A stretch of DNA of 64,000 nt, taken from contig JAFSKJ010000063.1 in assembly GCA_017449025.1 (NCBI GenBank), forward strand, positions 18,463 through 82,462, written 5' to 3'. A program made the position numbers and the translations under genes. Below are positions 8,390-19,900 of this stretch, in pieces. Position 1 is the stretch's first letter, and each line of letters opens with the position of its first letter. This stretch comes from Prevotella sp. GTDB taxonomy: Bacteria; Bacteroidota; Bacteroidia; Bacteroidales; Bacteroidaceae. The notes under the pieces were generated by a model. It worked only from the letters and a program-made list of their open reading frames with translations. It did no database searches and was not told the DNA's origin.

Positions 8390-9754
8390 TTATTTGTCAA
8401 AGATGATACGATAGTTGCCACTGAGGTGCATGAAAGCAAAGAGACGGAGCAGACCGTCGTAGTAGGCGTCGAAGTACCCGTCGTCGAAAGGCTCGTGGCG
8501 GGCATTCCACAGCTGGTCTACAAACTCCTTGCTCTTTTCGTGAGAGCACATGACAGAGGCAGCGGCAGTGGTAGCCACAAGGCCTATGCTGTGGCGTAGT
8601 TTGCGGAAGCCGCCGGCTCCGAGGATCTCGTTGCCCTCAGGTAGCGTGCCATCCTTGCGGTACTGGTCGACAAACGTGCTGATGCCCTGGCTATAGAAGA
8701 AGTTCTGGATCTTCTCGCCGTACTGGCGCTGCCATTCTCCGTCGGCGCAGCTCCATTCGTAGTCGAGGGCAATGTTCATAGGCACGCGCCACGAGTCGTA
8801 GCGGAAGTTGTTGTTGCCGTTACGACGCGGAGCACCCTCAGCCTGCCCCTGCGGCATGCCCGGGAAGCGGGGCATCTGCATCTCGGAGCCGTCGTACTGG
8901 CATTGGTCGCCGTTCAGGCCAGTATTCTCGTTGATGCACTTGTGAAGGAACTCGCGGCTTTTCTGTGCACACTCCATCCAGTAGTCGGCACGCCCGTCGC
9001 CTGCCCATCGCGCCCATACCTCGTAGAAAGCGGGGATATGGTATGAGGGGTCGGTAAAACGCTGGCCGAAGCCGTCGGGGGTGAAAGTGATGAGCTTTGT
9101 CTCGGGGTCGATGAGATACATCTTCTGGGGACCTGTCTGTTGCTGTCCGCCAAAAGCGGCGAAGCCCCCGAAACCGGCGGGGCGCGGCTCGGGTGTGTAC
9201 TCGCGGGGCTGAATGCAATCAAGGATGTGCTGGGCCTCTGCCTTGTAGTCAATGCCTGTGTTGTTGCCCCAGCGGTTGCTGGCAAAGAGCAGGGCGGTGA
9301 TATAGTACAGCTCGCCGTCGGAGGCTGCGCCTTGGGCGTTGCGTGTGCCGTCGGTCTGGCAGCTCCAGGCAAAGTAGCCCTTGCGGTTGCCGTCATGGTG
9401 CTGCATGTACTTCTTGCTCCACCGCCACAGCCGGTCGAAGATGTCCTTCTCGCCAAACTGTACGGCAATCATCATGCCATACGACATGCCCTCGGTGCGG
9501 GCATCGTGGTTCTTGACGTCAGACACGTAGCCCATGGTGTCTCCCACCTCAAAGTAAATCTTGTTGGGACCGCGGAACACGTCGTTGAACACTTCCTTTA
9601 GCTTGGCATCAACCTCTGCCGGCTGATAGCCCATTTCCACAAACACGTTGCGGTACTGGCGCGTCTCAAAGGCCCCCTTTGTCCAGGGTGTGGTCTGTGC
9701 GTTGGCAAGGAGAGTCATTCCGCTCAGGATAACGATGGAAAGGATTCTGTTCAT
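8390..9754 (-). CDS. GH8 xylanase / reducing-end xylose-releasing exo-oligoxylanase
   Basis: The 454-residue enzyme has a signal peptide (ending ANAQ) and an (alpha/alpha)6-barrel of glycoside hydrolase family 8. The general acid is E88 in ARTEGMSYGMM, and conserved D146 is in AASDGELYYITALLFAS, both standard for GH8. The length and single-domain layout match Rex-type exo-oligoxylanases that trim xylose from the reducing end of xylo-oligosaccharides; an endo-xylanase is the alternative. Two low-complexity inserts are unusual: a Gly/Phe/Gln stretch (AGFGGFAAFGGQQQTG, about 9130-9190) and a Pro/Gly/Arg loop (GMPQGQAEGAPRRNGNNN). It has no secretion tail, so it is probably periplasmic. Only 6 bp separate it from the upstream SGNH esterase gene. 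Confidence 0.9.
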   Translation of the reverse strand: MNRILSIVILSGMTLLANAQTTPWTKGAFETRQYRNVFVEMGYQPAEVDAKLKEVFNDVFRGPNKIYFEVGDTMGYVSDVKNHDARTEGMSYGMMIAVQFGEKDIFDRLWRWSKKYMQHHDGNRKGYFAWSCQTDGTRNAQGAASDGELYYITALLFASNRWGNNTGIDYKAEAQHILDCIQPREYTPEPRPAGFGGFAAFGGQQQTGPQKMYLIDPETKLITFTPDGFGQRFTDPSYHIPAFYEVWARWAGDGRADYWMECAQKSREFLHKCINENTGLNGDQCQYDGSEMQMPRFPGMPQGQAEGAPRRNGNNNFRYDSWRVPMNIALDYEWSCADGEWQRQYGEKIQNFFYSQGISTFVDQYRKDGTLPEGNEILGAGGFRKLRHSIGLVATTAAASVMCSHEKSKEFVDQLWNARHEPFDDGYFDAYYDGLLRLFAFMHLSGNYRIIFDK

Positions 9755-9760
9755 GTGGAC

Positions 9761-11587
9761 TTATCTTATGACAACCTTCTTGCCGTTGACTATGTATATG
9801 CCTTTCCTTAATATATGGTTGGCTGACGAGCCATTGCTGACTCGGCGACCCTGCAGGTCGTAGTAATTATCATTCTGGAACCTCATTTCATAATTGCCAT
9901 TGGGAAGCAGGGCCGATGCCGACGTGGTGCCGCCCAACAGGCAGAAGGAGAAGTAGGTGGGAGTGTCGTACTTGGCGGGCGTGGCATCCTTAAGGTATAG
10001 TCCTGTGCCGACGTTTTTCAGCGAGAAGCCTTCGCCGTCAACGTATTTCACTTCCCAGACAGCCCCATTCTTGATGTCCTGGCCGTTAATGTATTCTCCG
10101 TTATTGTTGTTGATTCCGAGGATGAAGCTGCACCATCCGGTGGCCTCCTGAGAGTTAAGGTAGCCGGGAGAGTTCCAGATGGAATAGTCAGTGCCACTTG
10201 GGGTGACGAGGCGGAAGCGGTAGCAGTTCCTGATGCTGGCGTCGGACTCATTCACTAAGCTTTCCATCCTCCAGATGTAGCCCGTGTTAGTGTCGGAGAA
10301 CGCTTTGTCGAGTACGTCGTAGCCCAGATTCTGGTCAGTGGAGCCGTATAGAGCCTTCTCTTCTTCCTCGTTGACTATTGCAAACTGCTTGCCCACGGCC
10401 TCCGCAACGCTCTTGAACCTGTGGCCCAACCCGTTGCTCCCCGATGCCTCTATGGTGATGCCGACGTTGTGTACTTTGCCGGTGAAGTCGGTAACTGTGG
10501 CGGTTACTATGCCTTTGGTTCCTTCGTCGCCCGTTGTCACCTTGCCGTTGGCAATGGTGAAGTCTGTGCTGCTGAAGGTGGCGTCAGCCGTCAGGTCTTC
10601 GCGGTGGCCGTCGGTAAAGGTGCACCACAGCTTCAGCGTCACGTTGCTGTTGGCCTTGGCAGAGATGTAGTTGTCGAAACTCTTTGGTGTGAAGAACCGC
10701 GTAAGGTTGTCGGGCAGCGAGTAGCTTGCGTCCATACGCACGTCGCGGCCCATCACCTTCAGTGCCTCGGCAGCATAGCGCTTGCCGAAGATGCGGTAGC
10801 CGGCGGCGGAGAAATGCCATGCGTCGGTACCGTTGCCGGGGATGTTCTCGGAGCTGACCACGTGGGCAGTGGGAATGACTTGGGGAACCTTGGCAACCAC
10901 AACATTGTGGGAAGAGCAGCCGCCACCCATTTCCTTACGTTCGGTCTCGCCCACGAACAGCGGAACGTCGGAAGCCTGCAGGTTCAGGTCGGTGAGAATG
11001 TCGTTGTAGATTTTCTTCACCATGTTAGGCCAATTCGTGTCGCCGCAGTTCGAGCAGCCCTGGTGTAGCAGTATGCCCTTGATGACACCCGACTCCTGTG
11101 CCTTCTTGGCCATGTCGATAAGGCGGCCGTAGGGGTTGCCGCCGTAATAGTTTTTTGCCAGCGTGGCCCACCATTCATTGGGATTGTCCTTCAGCTTCTG
11201 CTGGTACTTGTCCTTGTCGAACATCTCGATGGGACTGCCGCCCATGGCCACTGCCACGACACCTATCCTGACGTCCGCCGGCATGGCGGCCACCATTGTG
11301 CGCCCGAAGTAGTCGGTGGGACCCAGCTTGCCGGCGGGGCTGACGATGGGGCACAGTGCCTTGTACCAGTTGCCAAGGGTGCGTTTGGGGCTGTCGAAGT
11401 TAGTGGTGGCGAGCATTTGGAAACGTGCGTCCACATATTGGTTGTCAACGCTTTCCCACTGGGCGTTGCCCTCCATGTTGGATTGTCCGAAACAGAGGTA
11501 GATGTGGAAGTTGGAGTCTACTTCGGCACGGGCACCTACCCATGCCATTGTCAACAGCAGAGCCGTGAGTAATGATTTCATTTTCAT
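9761..11587 (-). CDS. SGNH-type acetyl(xylan) esterase with secretion tail (copy 1)
   Basis: The 608-residue protein opens with a signal peptide and the SASA/DUF303 SGNH-hydrolase fold: block I FGQSNMEGN with S36, a Gly in block II (AVAMGGSPIEMF), and the His block DAWHFSAAGYR near residue 274. It is predicted to deacetylate xylan or a similar polymer. Residues about 290-385 form a bacterial Ig-like domain, then a further beta domain, and the tail YYDLQGRRV ... KGIYIVNGKKVVIR. It is the first gene of the GH8-esterase-GH2 operon, behind a promoter-like sequence at 11618-11650. A paralogue with the same catalytic layout is at 35893-37599. Confidence 0.87.
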   Translation of the reverse strand: MKMKSLLTALLLTMAWVGARAEVDSNFHIYLCFGQSNMEGNAQWESVDNQYVDARFQMLATTNFDSPKRTLGNWYKALCPIVSPAGKLGPTDYFGRTMVAAMPADVRIGVVAVAMGGSPIEMFDKDKYQQKLKDNPNEWWATLAKNYYGGNPYGRLIDMAKKAQESGVIKGILLHQGCSNCGDTNWPNMVKKIYNDILTDLNLQASDVPLFVGETERKEMGGGCSSHNVVVAKVPQVIPTAHVVSSENIPGNGTDAWHFSAAGYRIFGKRYAAEALKVMGRDVRMDASYSLPDNLTRFFTPKSFDNYISAKANSNVTLKLWCTFTDGHREDLTADATFSSTDFTIANGKVTTGDEGTKGIVTATVTDFTGKVHNVGITIEASGSNGLGHRFKSVAEAVGKQFAIVNEEEEKALYGSTDQNLGYDVLDKAFSDTNTGYIWRMESLVNESDASIRNCYRFRLVTPSGTDYSIWNSPGYLNSQEATGWCSFILGINNNNGEYINGQDIKNGAVWEVKYVDGEGFSLKNVGTGLYLKDATPAKYDTPTYFSFCLLGGTTSASALLPNGNYEMRFQNDNYYDLQGRRVSNGSSANHILRKGIYIVNGKKVVIR

Positions 11588-11617
11588 GTCGTAATAAATT
11601 TGTTAGCTAACTGCCTG

Positions 11618-11650
11618 CAAATATACGACTAAAAAATGAACTGTGGTAAA
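11618..11650 (-). promoter_or_regulatory. Bacteroidetes-type promoter for the SGNH-GH8-GH2 operon
   Basis: On the minus strand, TATATTTG (11618-11625; consensus TAnnTTTG) is preceded by TTTA (11647-11650; consensus TTTG) with a 21-bp spacer. It lies 31 bp upstream of the start codon at 11587. The match is good at -7 and one base off at -33. Confidence 0.6.
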
Positions 11651-11738
11651 CACCTTGTTTCAAATACTTTACTATTTGTTACCAGGGCACTCATAATGGT
11701 TAAATGCCTTGGCAGCAGCAATAATTCTCGCTTGAGAA

Positions 11739-12512
11739 TCACTGTTTCCTCTGTTGTATGCCCTCGGCGGCGGCACTGTCTGCTTCGGCTGAGCCTGTTC
11801 GCCCTCTCTTGCTTCTCTCTGCCATGGCAGCCTTGTATACTGGGTACTGCGGCTGTTTCTGCCCCATGAGGTCAAGCAGCTCCTGCTGCTCCTCATCGGT
11901 GAACTCATTGGAGTAGAGGCCGTAGAGCATGTCGCTGGCTGGCGACGGCATGTGGCTGATGATAAACTCTTTGCGGAAGGTGTGCTGCTGGCGGCTAACA
12001 GAGTCGGCCTGTAGCGTGGCCATCATCCGTGTGGACTCGTCGGCGGTGCTGTCGTTGAGCACGTCGAGTGCCATCTGCATCTGCTGTCCTAACTGTGTCT
12101 CACCGTCAAGAAACTCCTCGTACAGCTTCTGCGACGGTCCTCCAGTCACCTTGTCGTTTCGTCCGTTGGCGGTTACGGCAAGCGTTATGTCTGCGTTCTC
12201 GAGCACGAAGACGCTGAAGGCCACGGCCTGACCATTATGCATAGGAATGACGAAGCGCAGCGAGGCACCCTCGGTGGTTCCCTTGAAGGTGAACTTCGAG
12301 TTGGCTACAACGGTGGTGTCCAATGGCACTACGTCGAAGAATCCCTCAATCTTGCAGAGGAAGACGGTGTCGCCGTCTACGGTTCCCTCTGCCGTTCCGC
12401 TGACGGTGTAACCCTCGGCAGCAGCGTTGTTGCTGTTACTGTTGCTGCACGATGTGGCTATCAGTGCGGCAAGTGCTATGATTATTGCTGTTGTGTGTCT
12501 CATAATTGTCAT
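11739..12512 (-). CDS. DUF4369-type lipoprotein
   Basis: The 257-residue lipoprotein has the lipobox IATSC (Cys at 22). The N-terminal half (YTVSGTAEGTVDGDTVFLCK ... FTFKGTTEGASLRF) is the DUF4369 beta domain usually fused to thioredoxin-like domains in Bacteroidetes periplasmic disulfide proteins. Here no thioredoxin domain or CxxC motif follows. The C-terminal half is helical and charged, with the sequence FTDEEQQELLDLM and an Arg/Lys/Gln-rich end. It is the last gene of the pckA cluster, 7 bp after the DUF4105 gene. Function unknown. It may be a truncated relative of the thioredoxin-fused form. A weak ATTCTC/GAGAAT hairpin overlaps the stop. Confidence 0.75.
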   Translation of the reverse strand: MTIMRHTTAIIIALAALIATSCSNSNSNNAAAEGYTVSGTAEGTVDGDTVFLCKIEGFFDVVPLDTTVVANSKFTFKGTTEGASLRFVIPMHNGQAVAFSVFVLENADITLAVTANGRNDKVTGGPSQKLYEEFLDGETQLGQQMQMALDVLNDSTADESTRMMATLQADSVSRQQHTFRKEFIISHMPSPASDMLYGLYSNEFTDEEQQELLDLMGQKQPQYPVYKAAMAERSKRGRTGSAEADSAAAEGIQQRKQ

Positions 12513-12519
12513 GGTGATG

Positions 12520-13452
12520 TTAGGATTTATGTTTCTTTTTTAATAGGCGCAGGGATAGTACTGCTATTGCTATAAGGATGAGGGTCATGACGAGGGCCAT
12601 CGTCGGCGTTATGACCGACGGGCGGCTCACGTCGAGCGTCTGCGGCAACAACTGCTTGGACTTGCCAACGGTCATCGGGCGGCTCTGTCCGTTGTCGCCG
12701 GTGATGGTTGCATTCTGCCAAGCCTCGGCGAGAAGGGGCGGGGCCAGCTTGTAGGCAGCCTGTCCTGTGTCGCTCCCCCTGGTACCCATGCGCAGTGTCC
12801 AGAAAAGTCTTGCCCACGGCGCGTGTGCGGATATGTGTTTCAGCAGGTCGTCGTAAGTGCCGCTGTCTACAGCCTCTGGCAGTGCAGAGTAGCTGATGTG
12901 TTCTCCGGCCTTGAGCAGAGCCTGCTCCACCATCCAGATGCACATCGACGAGCAGTTGGTGGTCAGGAAGTCGTAGTCCCAGTGCGCGCCGCGTTCCAGC
13001 TCTCCGTCTAACAGCCGCCACAGCTCCTGTTTCTCGCCTGGCAGCAGGTTCAGCACTGTCTGGCTGATGCCGCGACCTTCTTGGCGGTACTTGTCGGTGA
13101 ACAGTCTTGTCTGCATCACGGTGAAGCCGGCCTTTGCCGTGGTGAAGAGGAATCGCAGTTCCTGCCCCGGAGTGACGGGCATCTCGAAGGCAAAGCAGTA
13201 GTCGAGCTTGTGCGAGGGGCACTGCAGGCGCAGTGCCGTGTGTCCGTACAACGAGTAGACGGCTTCTCCTGGGCCTATGGTCAGCAAGCTGGCGGTGATG
13301 AAGTCCGGCTTTGAGGCCTCCACCTCAAGGCTGTCGGTAGAGTCAGCGGCCTTGCAGTTGCTGGCGTTCATGAAGACAAAGACTCCCGCTACGAGAAGTG
13401 GCAGGAGTCTTGTGTGTAGATTAGCGCTGGCGATAGTAAATCTTCTTGCCAT
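12520..13452 (-). CDS. DUF4105 (Lnb-like) membrane-anchored protein
   Basis: The 310-residue protein has an N-terminal hydrophobic signal/anchor (LLPLLVAGVFVFM) and a DUF4105 domain with GEAVYSLYGHTALRL near residue 60 and YDFLTTNCSSMCIWMVE near residue 160. The His and Cys in these blocks correspond to the catalytic-type residues of the family, which is related to the lipoprotein N-acyltransferase Lnb. A single C-terminal transmembrane helix (TMALVMTLILIAIAVLSL) is followed by the basic end LLKKKHKS. The chosen start overlaps the upstream gene by 32 bp; starting at the internal Met of FMNASN would remove most of the signal. Lipoprotein acylation or peptidase activity is possible; only family-level assignment is safe. 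Confidence 0.75.
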   Translation of the reverse strand: MARRFTIASANLHTRLLPLLVAGVFVFMNASNCKAADSTDSLEVEASKPDFITASLLTIGPGEAVYSLYGHTALRLQCPSHKLDYCFAFEMPVTPGQELRFLFTTAKAGFTVMQTRLFTDKYRQEGRGISQTVLNLLPGEKQELWRLLDGELERGAHWDYDFLTTNCSSMCIWMVEQALLKAGEHISYSALPEAVDSGTYDDLLKHISAHAPWARLFWTLRMGTRGSDTGQAAYKLAPPLLAEAWQNATITGDNGQSRPMTVGKSKQLLPQTLDVSRPSVITPTMALVMTLILIAIAVLSLRLLKKKHKS

Positions 13453-14827
13453 CGGTGATGTATATACCGTTGCCGTCCATCTTGTCTACGCGCCGTCCGT
13501 CAAGGGTGAACGTACCCTTCTGCTTTGCCGTTGGCTCTATGGTTATGTCTTCTATTCCGCTTGCATTGCTATAGGCCGTCTTGTCTACATAAATCTTGTC
13601 GGGCACGCCCAGACGTTCGTTAAGCATGTCGTCGGGAAGAATCATGTAGATGCGGTTCGCCTCTATCTTGCCGCCTTCGTAAAGCTCGAAGAACTCGCCG
13701 GAGGCCGACAGCAAGTAGTAGTTGTTGCCACTTACCAGCCTGACTCCGTTCTCGCCGCTCCACTTGAAGAAGGAGTCGGACTTGGGCGAAGCAGGTGAGT
13801 CGCTGAGCGGATATAGCGTCATGGAGGCAGAACCGCGCAGGAGTGCTGGTCGCTTGCCTTCGAGCACAGAGTATTCACCAGTGGTTGCAGGCAGGTTAAG
13901 CCACGTTTCGCGGTTGCCGAAGTCATCGCTGATGTCAACCATCTTGGCATCTGACTCTTTCGGGCTGTAGGCAGAAACATACTCGTTCAGCTCATAGTCG
14001 TAGTCGCTGTACCACTCTATGGTACCTCCGCCAGCGGGGAAGACAATCTCACGTGCCAACTCGTTGACGAAACGTGCCTCGTAGGTGGCAACACCAGTGA
14101 CGGTGATATAAAGCCTTTGGTCGGTTGAGACAAGCTCACCGTTGAGATACCAGCCCTCGAACTTGCTCACTCCCTGTGGTGCAGCAACGAGCATCACGCG
14201 GTCGCCAATCTCGTTGACGTAAGGAGAGCATGCAGCTCCGCCCAACCCCGACTGTCCGGTGGCAACCTTGGCAAGCACATGGGTGAAGAGCACACGTACG
14301 TAGTTGTTGGGTTTCTCCGGAGCAAGCTTGGCCACTTCGGCAGAGTCGGCCTTCACAAACATCCCGTTCTCGTCGGTGGCTGTAATGTTCGACTGCAGGT
14401 AGACCACGGGCATGGAAGGGTATGAATGTGAGTTGACATTGAAAAGCGGGTTACCCTCTTCGTCGTAGTCCACTTCCTTGGCAACTTCGCCGTCGGGCAG
14501 CTTCTGGCCGTTTACAAACCTGTTCTGCTGGTAGCCGGCAAACTGCCATCCGTCGGTAGGCTTTCCCCATACCACCATGGCCTTGTAGTCGGTGGCAAAC
14601 TTCATGTTCAGCTTGTCTGTCCACTCGGTAATGGTGCTCTGGTCCTTGAAGATGTCACTGTCGCAGCTTGACGCATACACCTTACCTGCGCCGGTGGGAT
14701 AAGGCTCAATGTCTACGTTCATGGCGTAGTAATAGTCGTAGGCACTGGCAGGGAGTGTGACAGCCAGTGCCACGACAGCCATTGCCAGCATGCGTAGCCA
14801 GGGTGAGGAAGATGCTTTCAATCCCAT
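13421..14827 (-). CDS. Secreted protein with InlB-like repeats and secretion tail, function unknown
   Basis: The 468-residue protein has a signal peptide (MLAMAVVALAVTLPASA). Two beta-rich segments resemble divergent InlB-type repeats: one around residues 45-110 (GAGKVYASS ... DYKAMVVWGKPTDGWQFAGY) and a clearer one around 205-250 (MLVAAPQGVSKFEGWYLNG). The end carries the local tail LDGRRVDKMDGNGIYITDGKKIYYRQR. No enzymatic motif is evident. It begins 3 bp after the pckA stop, so it is probably co-transcribed with that metabolic gene. Its last 32 bp overlap the start of the DUF4105 gene. Likely extracellular; ligand unknown. Confidence 0.75.
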   Translation of the reverse strand: MGLKASSSPWLRMLAMAVVALAVTLPASAYDYYYAMNVDIEPYPTGAGKVYASSCDSDIFKDQSTITEWTDKLNMKFATDYKAMVVWGKPTDGWQFAGYQQNRFVNGQKLPDGEVAKEVDYDEEGNPLFNVNSHSYPSMPVVYLQSNITATDENGMFVKADSAEVAKLAPEKPNNYVRVLFTHVLAKVATGQSGLGGAACSPYVNEIGDRVMLVAAPQGVSKFEGWYLNGELVSTDQRLYITVTGVATYEARFVNELAREIVFPAGGGTIEWYSDYDYELNEYVSAYSPKESDAKMVDISDDFGNRETWLNLPATTGEYSVLEGKRPALLRGSASMTLYPLSDSPASPKSDSFFKWSGENGVRLVSGNNYYLLSASGEFFELYEGGKIEANRIYMILPDDMLNERLGVPDKIYVDKTAYSNASGIEDITIEPTAKQKGTFTLDGRRVDKMDGNGIYITDGKKIYYRQR

Positions 14828-14830
14828 ATC

Positions 14831-16444
<1,614 letters not shown>

Positions 16445-16498
16445 AATTACTTAAGATATTTAATTGTGAATATTATCCTTAATTCTTAATACCGGCTG

Positions 16499-16529
16499 CA
16501 AAGTTACTAAATAATTCATAATTACCAAT
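16499..16529 (-). promoter_or_regulatory. pckA promoter
   Basis: Minus-strand TAACTTTG (16499-16506) matches the -7 consensus TAnnTTTG. ATTG (16526-16529) stands at the -33 position with a 19-bp spacer (consensus TTTG). It is 55 bp upstream of the pckA start. Confidence 0.6.
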
Positions 16530-16657
16530 TGATAATTCACAATTATTTGCTGTCAAGCGTTTTTTTTTGCGTTAAAGTATTGAAAATTAGCAGTGCAGAC
16601 GACACTTTTGCCACACAGAGTTAACAAAAATCCTCGATTTGGCTTGGGTGTTGCGGT

Positions 16658-16754
16658 TAAAGTGCCACTCTACGGAGCTAAAGTGCCACTCTACGGAGCT
16701 AAAGTGGCACTTTACGGAGCTAAAGCGCCACTCTACGGAACTGAAGTGCCACCC
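16658..16754. repeat. 21-bp tandem repeat, 4.6 copies (palindromic element family, copy B)
   Basis: Units start at 16658, 16679, 16700, 16721 and (partial) 16742. Units 1 and 2 are identical; unit 3 has GGCACTTT where the others have GCCACTCT; units 4 and 5 have single-base changes. The unit contains AAAGTGCCACTCTACGGAGC, and adjacent units create GTGCCAC/GTGGCAC palindromes. The same words build the elements at 1147-1261 and 63598-63668. The period is a multiple of three, so reading frames stay open, but there is no sign of translation. Confidence 0.88.
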
Positions 16755-16879
16755 ATGCCAGCCCAAGACATTATTCGCGCACTTTTCTCATGTCCTTGCG
16801 AGTTCTTTTCCCGCCGTTTCATAATACAAAAATGAAAAACAATGAGACAAACTACAAAGTATTATTGCGCGAAGAATTA

Positions 16880-16887
16880 TACCTTTG
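16880..16887 (+). promoter_or_regulatory. -7 box upstream of the 1261-residue secreted protein gene
   Basis: TACCTTTG followed by CAGG matches TAnnTTTG and lies 61 bp before the ATG at 16949. No TTTG was found at the expected -33 distance, so this is a half-match. Confidence 0.45.
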
Positions 16888-16948
16888 CAGGCAAAAACCA
16901 CAGAAACATCAACAATTTCATTTATTTATTCACCAAAAAAGTACGTTT

Positions 16949-19900
16949 ATGAGAAAAACTTACAAAATGTTTCTTGCATTCGCTCTGTTTGCAATGAACG
17001 CTCTGACAGCAAGCGCCATCAAGGCTGACTTGGATCCCGCCATGTTCAAGGCGTGGGACAGCAACCTGGCCGGTGCAAATGTTGTGGCTGAGCCGGAGCC
17101 CGAGCCTAAGTCGAATGGCACATTCGGGTGCTCCTATGCTCTTTACGAGGAAGTCGGCGCTTACGGCACCATCTATGGCAGCCCCAGCGTTTACTATCTC
17201 TGGTATGCCGACCTTACCGGTACTAAGACTATTACCGTGAAGGGTACTGCTGGAATGCAAATCCGCATGATGTTCAACCGTGAGCCTTACGTGGAAGGTG
17301 GCGTTGGCGACCTCGACGGTGGTGCTTACATTGAGTGGATTGAGACTATTGCCGACAACGGTGAGGTTGTTTTCGACTGCTCAGCAAAATCTGAACTCGT
17401 TTCGGCAGGATACATCCACCTCAACGCCATCAAGGTGCCCAACGGCAGTCCTGCCGGTACTGTGAAGGCCATCGAGCTGGAAGGTTCCATCAAGCCTGTG
17501 ACGGGTTGGGTTGACATTCTTGACAACGGTGACTTTGAGGGCACAGAACTCAAGAACTTCGTCGTTGCTCTCGACGCTGTTAAGGACCAGGGTACCCACG
17601 TGCCCACCATCGTCGACGGTGCCGGTGTTGACGGCAGCCGTGCCATCGTGGTTGAGTCGATGGACTCTCCCGCAGAGTCATGGCAGACTCAGTTCTTCAT
17701 CAAGTTCGACGAGCCTCTGCCCGAGGGAACAGCCTTTGAGCTTTCCATGGACATAAAGGCCGACAAGGAAGCCGAGACAGGCAGTGGATGCCACCACGCT
17801 CCGCGCGCCTGGTTCGCCGGTCCGTTCTTCGACCCGAACCCCACCTTCACCACTGAGTGGACAACCTTTACGTATTCTGGCGTTCTCGATGCCGCCAAGG
17901 CTGCCGACGACGGCCTCGGAAGCATTGCCCTCGACCTGAACGTACTGGGCGAGGCCAACAAGTACTACTTCGACAATGTGTCGTTCAAGGTCTACAAGGA
18001 GAGTTCTCCTATCTCCCTCATCAAGACTGCCTACAGTCAAGATGTTATCCGAGTTGACTTCAGCAAGGAGACCAACATGAAGGACCTGGTCAAGGCTGCC
18101 GGCGGACAGCGTGTGGTTTACCCCAACGACTGTGCAAAGGTTATGGTTAACGGCCAGCCCACAACCCTTATGTCTATTGAGGGTCGTCCCGACGGTTATC
18201 TCTGGATCTTCATCGACGAGCCTTATCCCGAGGGTGAGGGTGAAGACGAGGTTATCGTGAGCTTCACCAACCCCGAGGATGCTTCCATGCGCATTGTCTA
18301 CACTGCCGGCAAGTATGAGGGTGAGGCCATTCCCAACTTCGCCAACATGAAGGCCGAGTACATTTTCGAGCTTAGCGAGAACTACTCTTATCTCTATGGT
18401 GCACCTGCAATTGTAAGTGCTAATCCTGAGGACGGCTCGTTCAACCTGCCCGTTGACCTTAAGGAATTCAAGTTCACGTTCGACCATCCTGTTGACTGCG
18501 CTGCCTTGAAGGTAACTCTCGGCAACGAGGTTCTGACCTTGTCACCCTCTGAGGGCTTCAGCAAGGAGATTACTGCTACCCGTGCCGGTGGCGACATGAA
18601 GAACGGCGTAGTTGATCTTGTCCTGAGCAATGTAAAGGGTGAGAAGGATCTCGGCGATACCGGCACCTACGAGATGCAGGTGAGCTTCGGTCCTCTCAAT
18701 ATCGACCCGAACGACCAGCCTAAGGACATGATTCCTGCAAACTACTTCACCGACTGCGCTGCCAGCACCGTTCCCGAGGGCTTCAAGGTTAACTTCAACG
18801 GTGAGGAGCGTACCTCCGAGAACACCGGCCTTGGCTCTGGTTCACGTACATTCAAGTTTGCCGATGGTGGTGATTTCGTCTTAGGTCTCTATTTCCGTGA
18901 GGGCTTCGTAGAATATGGATCCATTGACGGCCATGAGCTGAACTTGGAGGCAGGAAATAAGTACAACATCCACTTCAATACTGCTGCATGGAAGGATAAT
19001 GGTACAACCATGAAATTCCAGATTCTGGACGAGAACGAGGAAGTTGTCGTAGAGAAGACTATTGACGTTGATGTCAAGGCCGCTAACGTAAATGGTAATA
19101 CCAGTGCTGTCATCAGTGGCTCTACTATTTCCGATTTCAGCTTTATTCCTGAGGCCGATGGCCGCTACTTCCTGAAGTGGATTGATGAGGGCTACCATGA
19201 GATGCTGTTAGGCAACGTTTACATGAAGTATGTTCCCAACGTGCTCGGTATTGAAGAGGTCACTCTGCTGAACAATGCTCTGGCTAACGCCAAGTCTACC
19301 CGCGATGCTAACGACGACCAGCGCTACGACGGAAAAGCTTTCGACGAGCTGTCAAGTGCCATTACCACCGTCGAGGCCATGCTGCCCTCGCTGACTGCTC
19401 CTTCAGTCTACAAGGCTCTTGCTCAGGAGCTTGACAACTATACTACTGCCATGAAGGATCACCGCACACTCTGCGACACCTACGATCCCCTGCCTGCTCA
19501 GGCCTATGAGATTGTCGTGAACAATGCTGCAAAGAAGTTTGCCAACACCGACATCTACAAGAACCTGGTTGCTGCCGTGTTTGAGTATGGTACCAATGGT
19601 ACTGAGACACAGACTGACCCCGAAACCGGCGAGGAGATTCAGATTGACGTGATTAACGCCAAGGTACTTAAGGACGATGCTGAGCTGAAGACTGCTGTAG
19701 AAAAGCTGCAGGGCAATATCACCTTAGCTAATGACATGTTCACCGAAGGTCACTCCAAGGTGGGCAACTGGAGCAGCACAAAGACGGGCTACGCCGTGTT
19801 AACCGACCGTCTGCTCTACGGTGTCGACGCTCTGAGGAGTCTCGGCGTGGCTGACGACGACAAGCAGATTGTTGCCGCCCTGAACGCTCTTGCCGATGAC

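Larger units (their letters stand above)
16445..16948. other. Divergent intergenic region with promoters and 21-bp tandem repeats
   Basis: This 504-bp region lies between divergent pckA (minus) and a large secreted-protein gene (plus). It contains the pckA promoter at 16499-16529, a poly-T stretch near 16560, a 21-bp tandem repeat at 16658-16754, and a TACCTTTG box at 16880-16887 that supports initiation at 16949 rather than at an earlier Met. No gene is credible here: the ORF through the repeat encodes only a repeating 7-residue peptide. Confidence 0.8.

Noticed and set aside
16658-16754. Tandem 21-bp array considered as a CRISPR array
   Set aside because: The units are directly adjacent with no unique spacers, and no cas genes are present.
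16593-16835. Short ORFs with KCHSTEL-type peptide repeats
   Set aside because: They arise because the 21-bp repeat period keeps every frame open. No signal, promoter or codon pattern supports translation.
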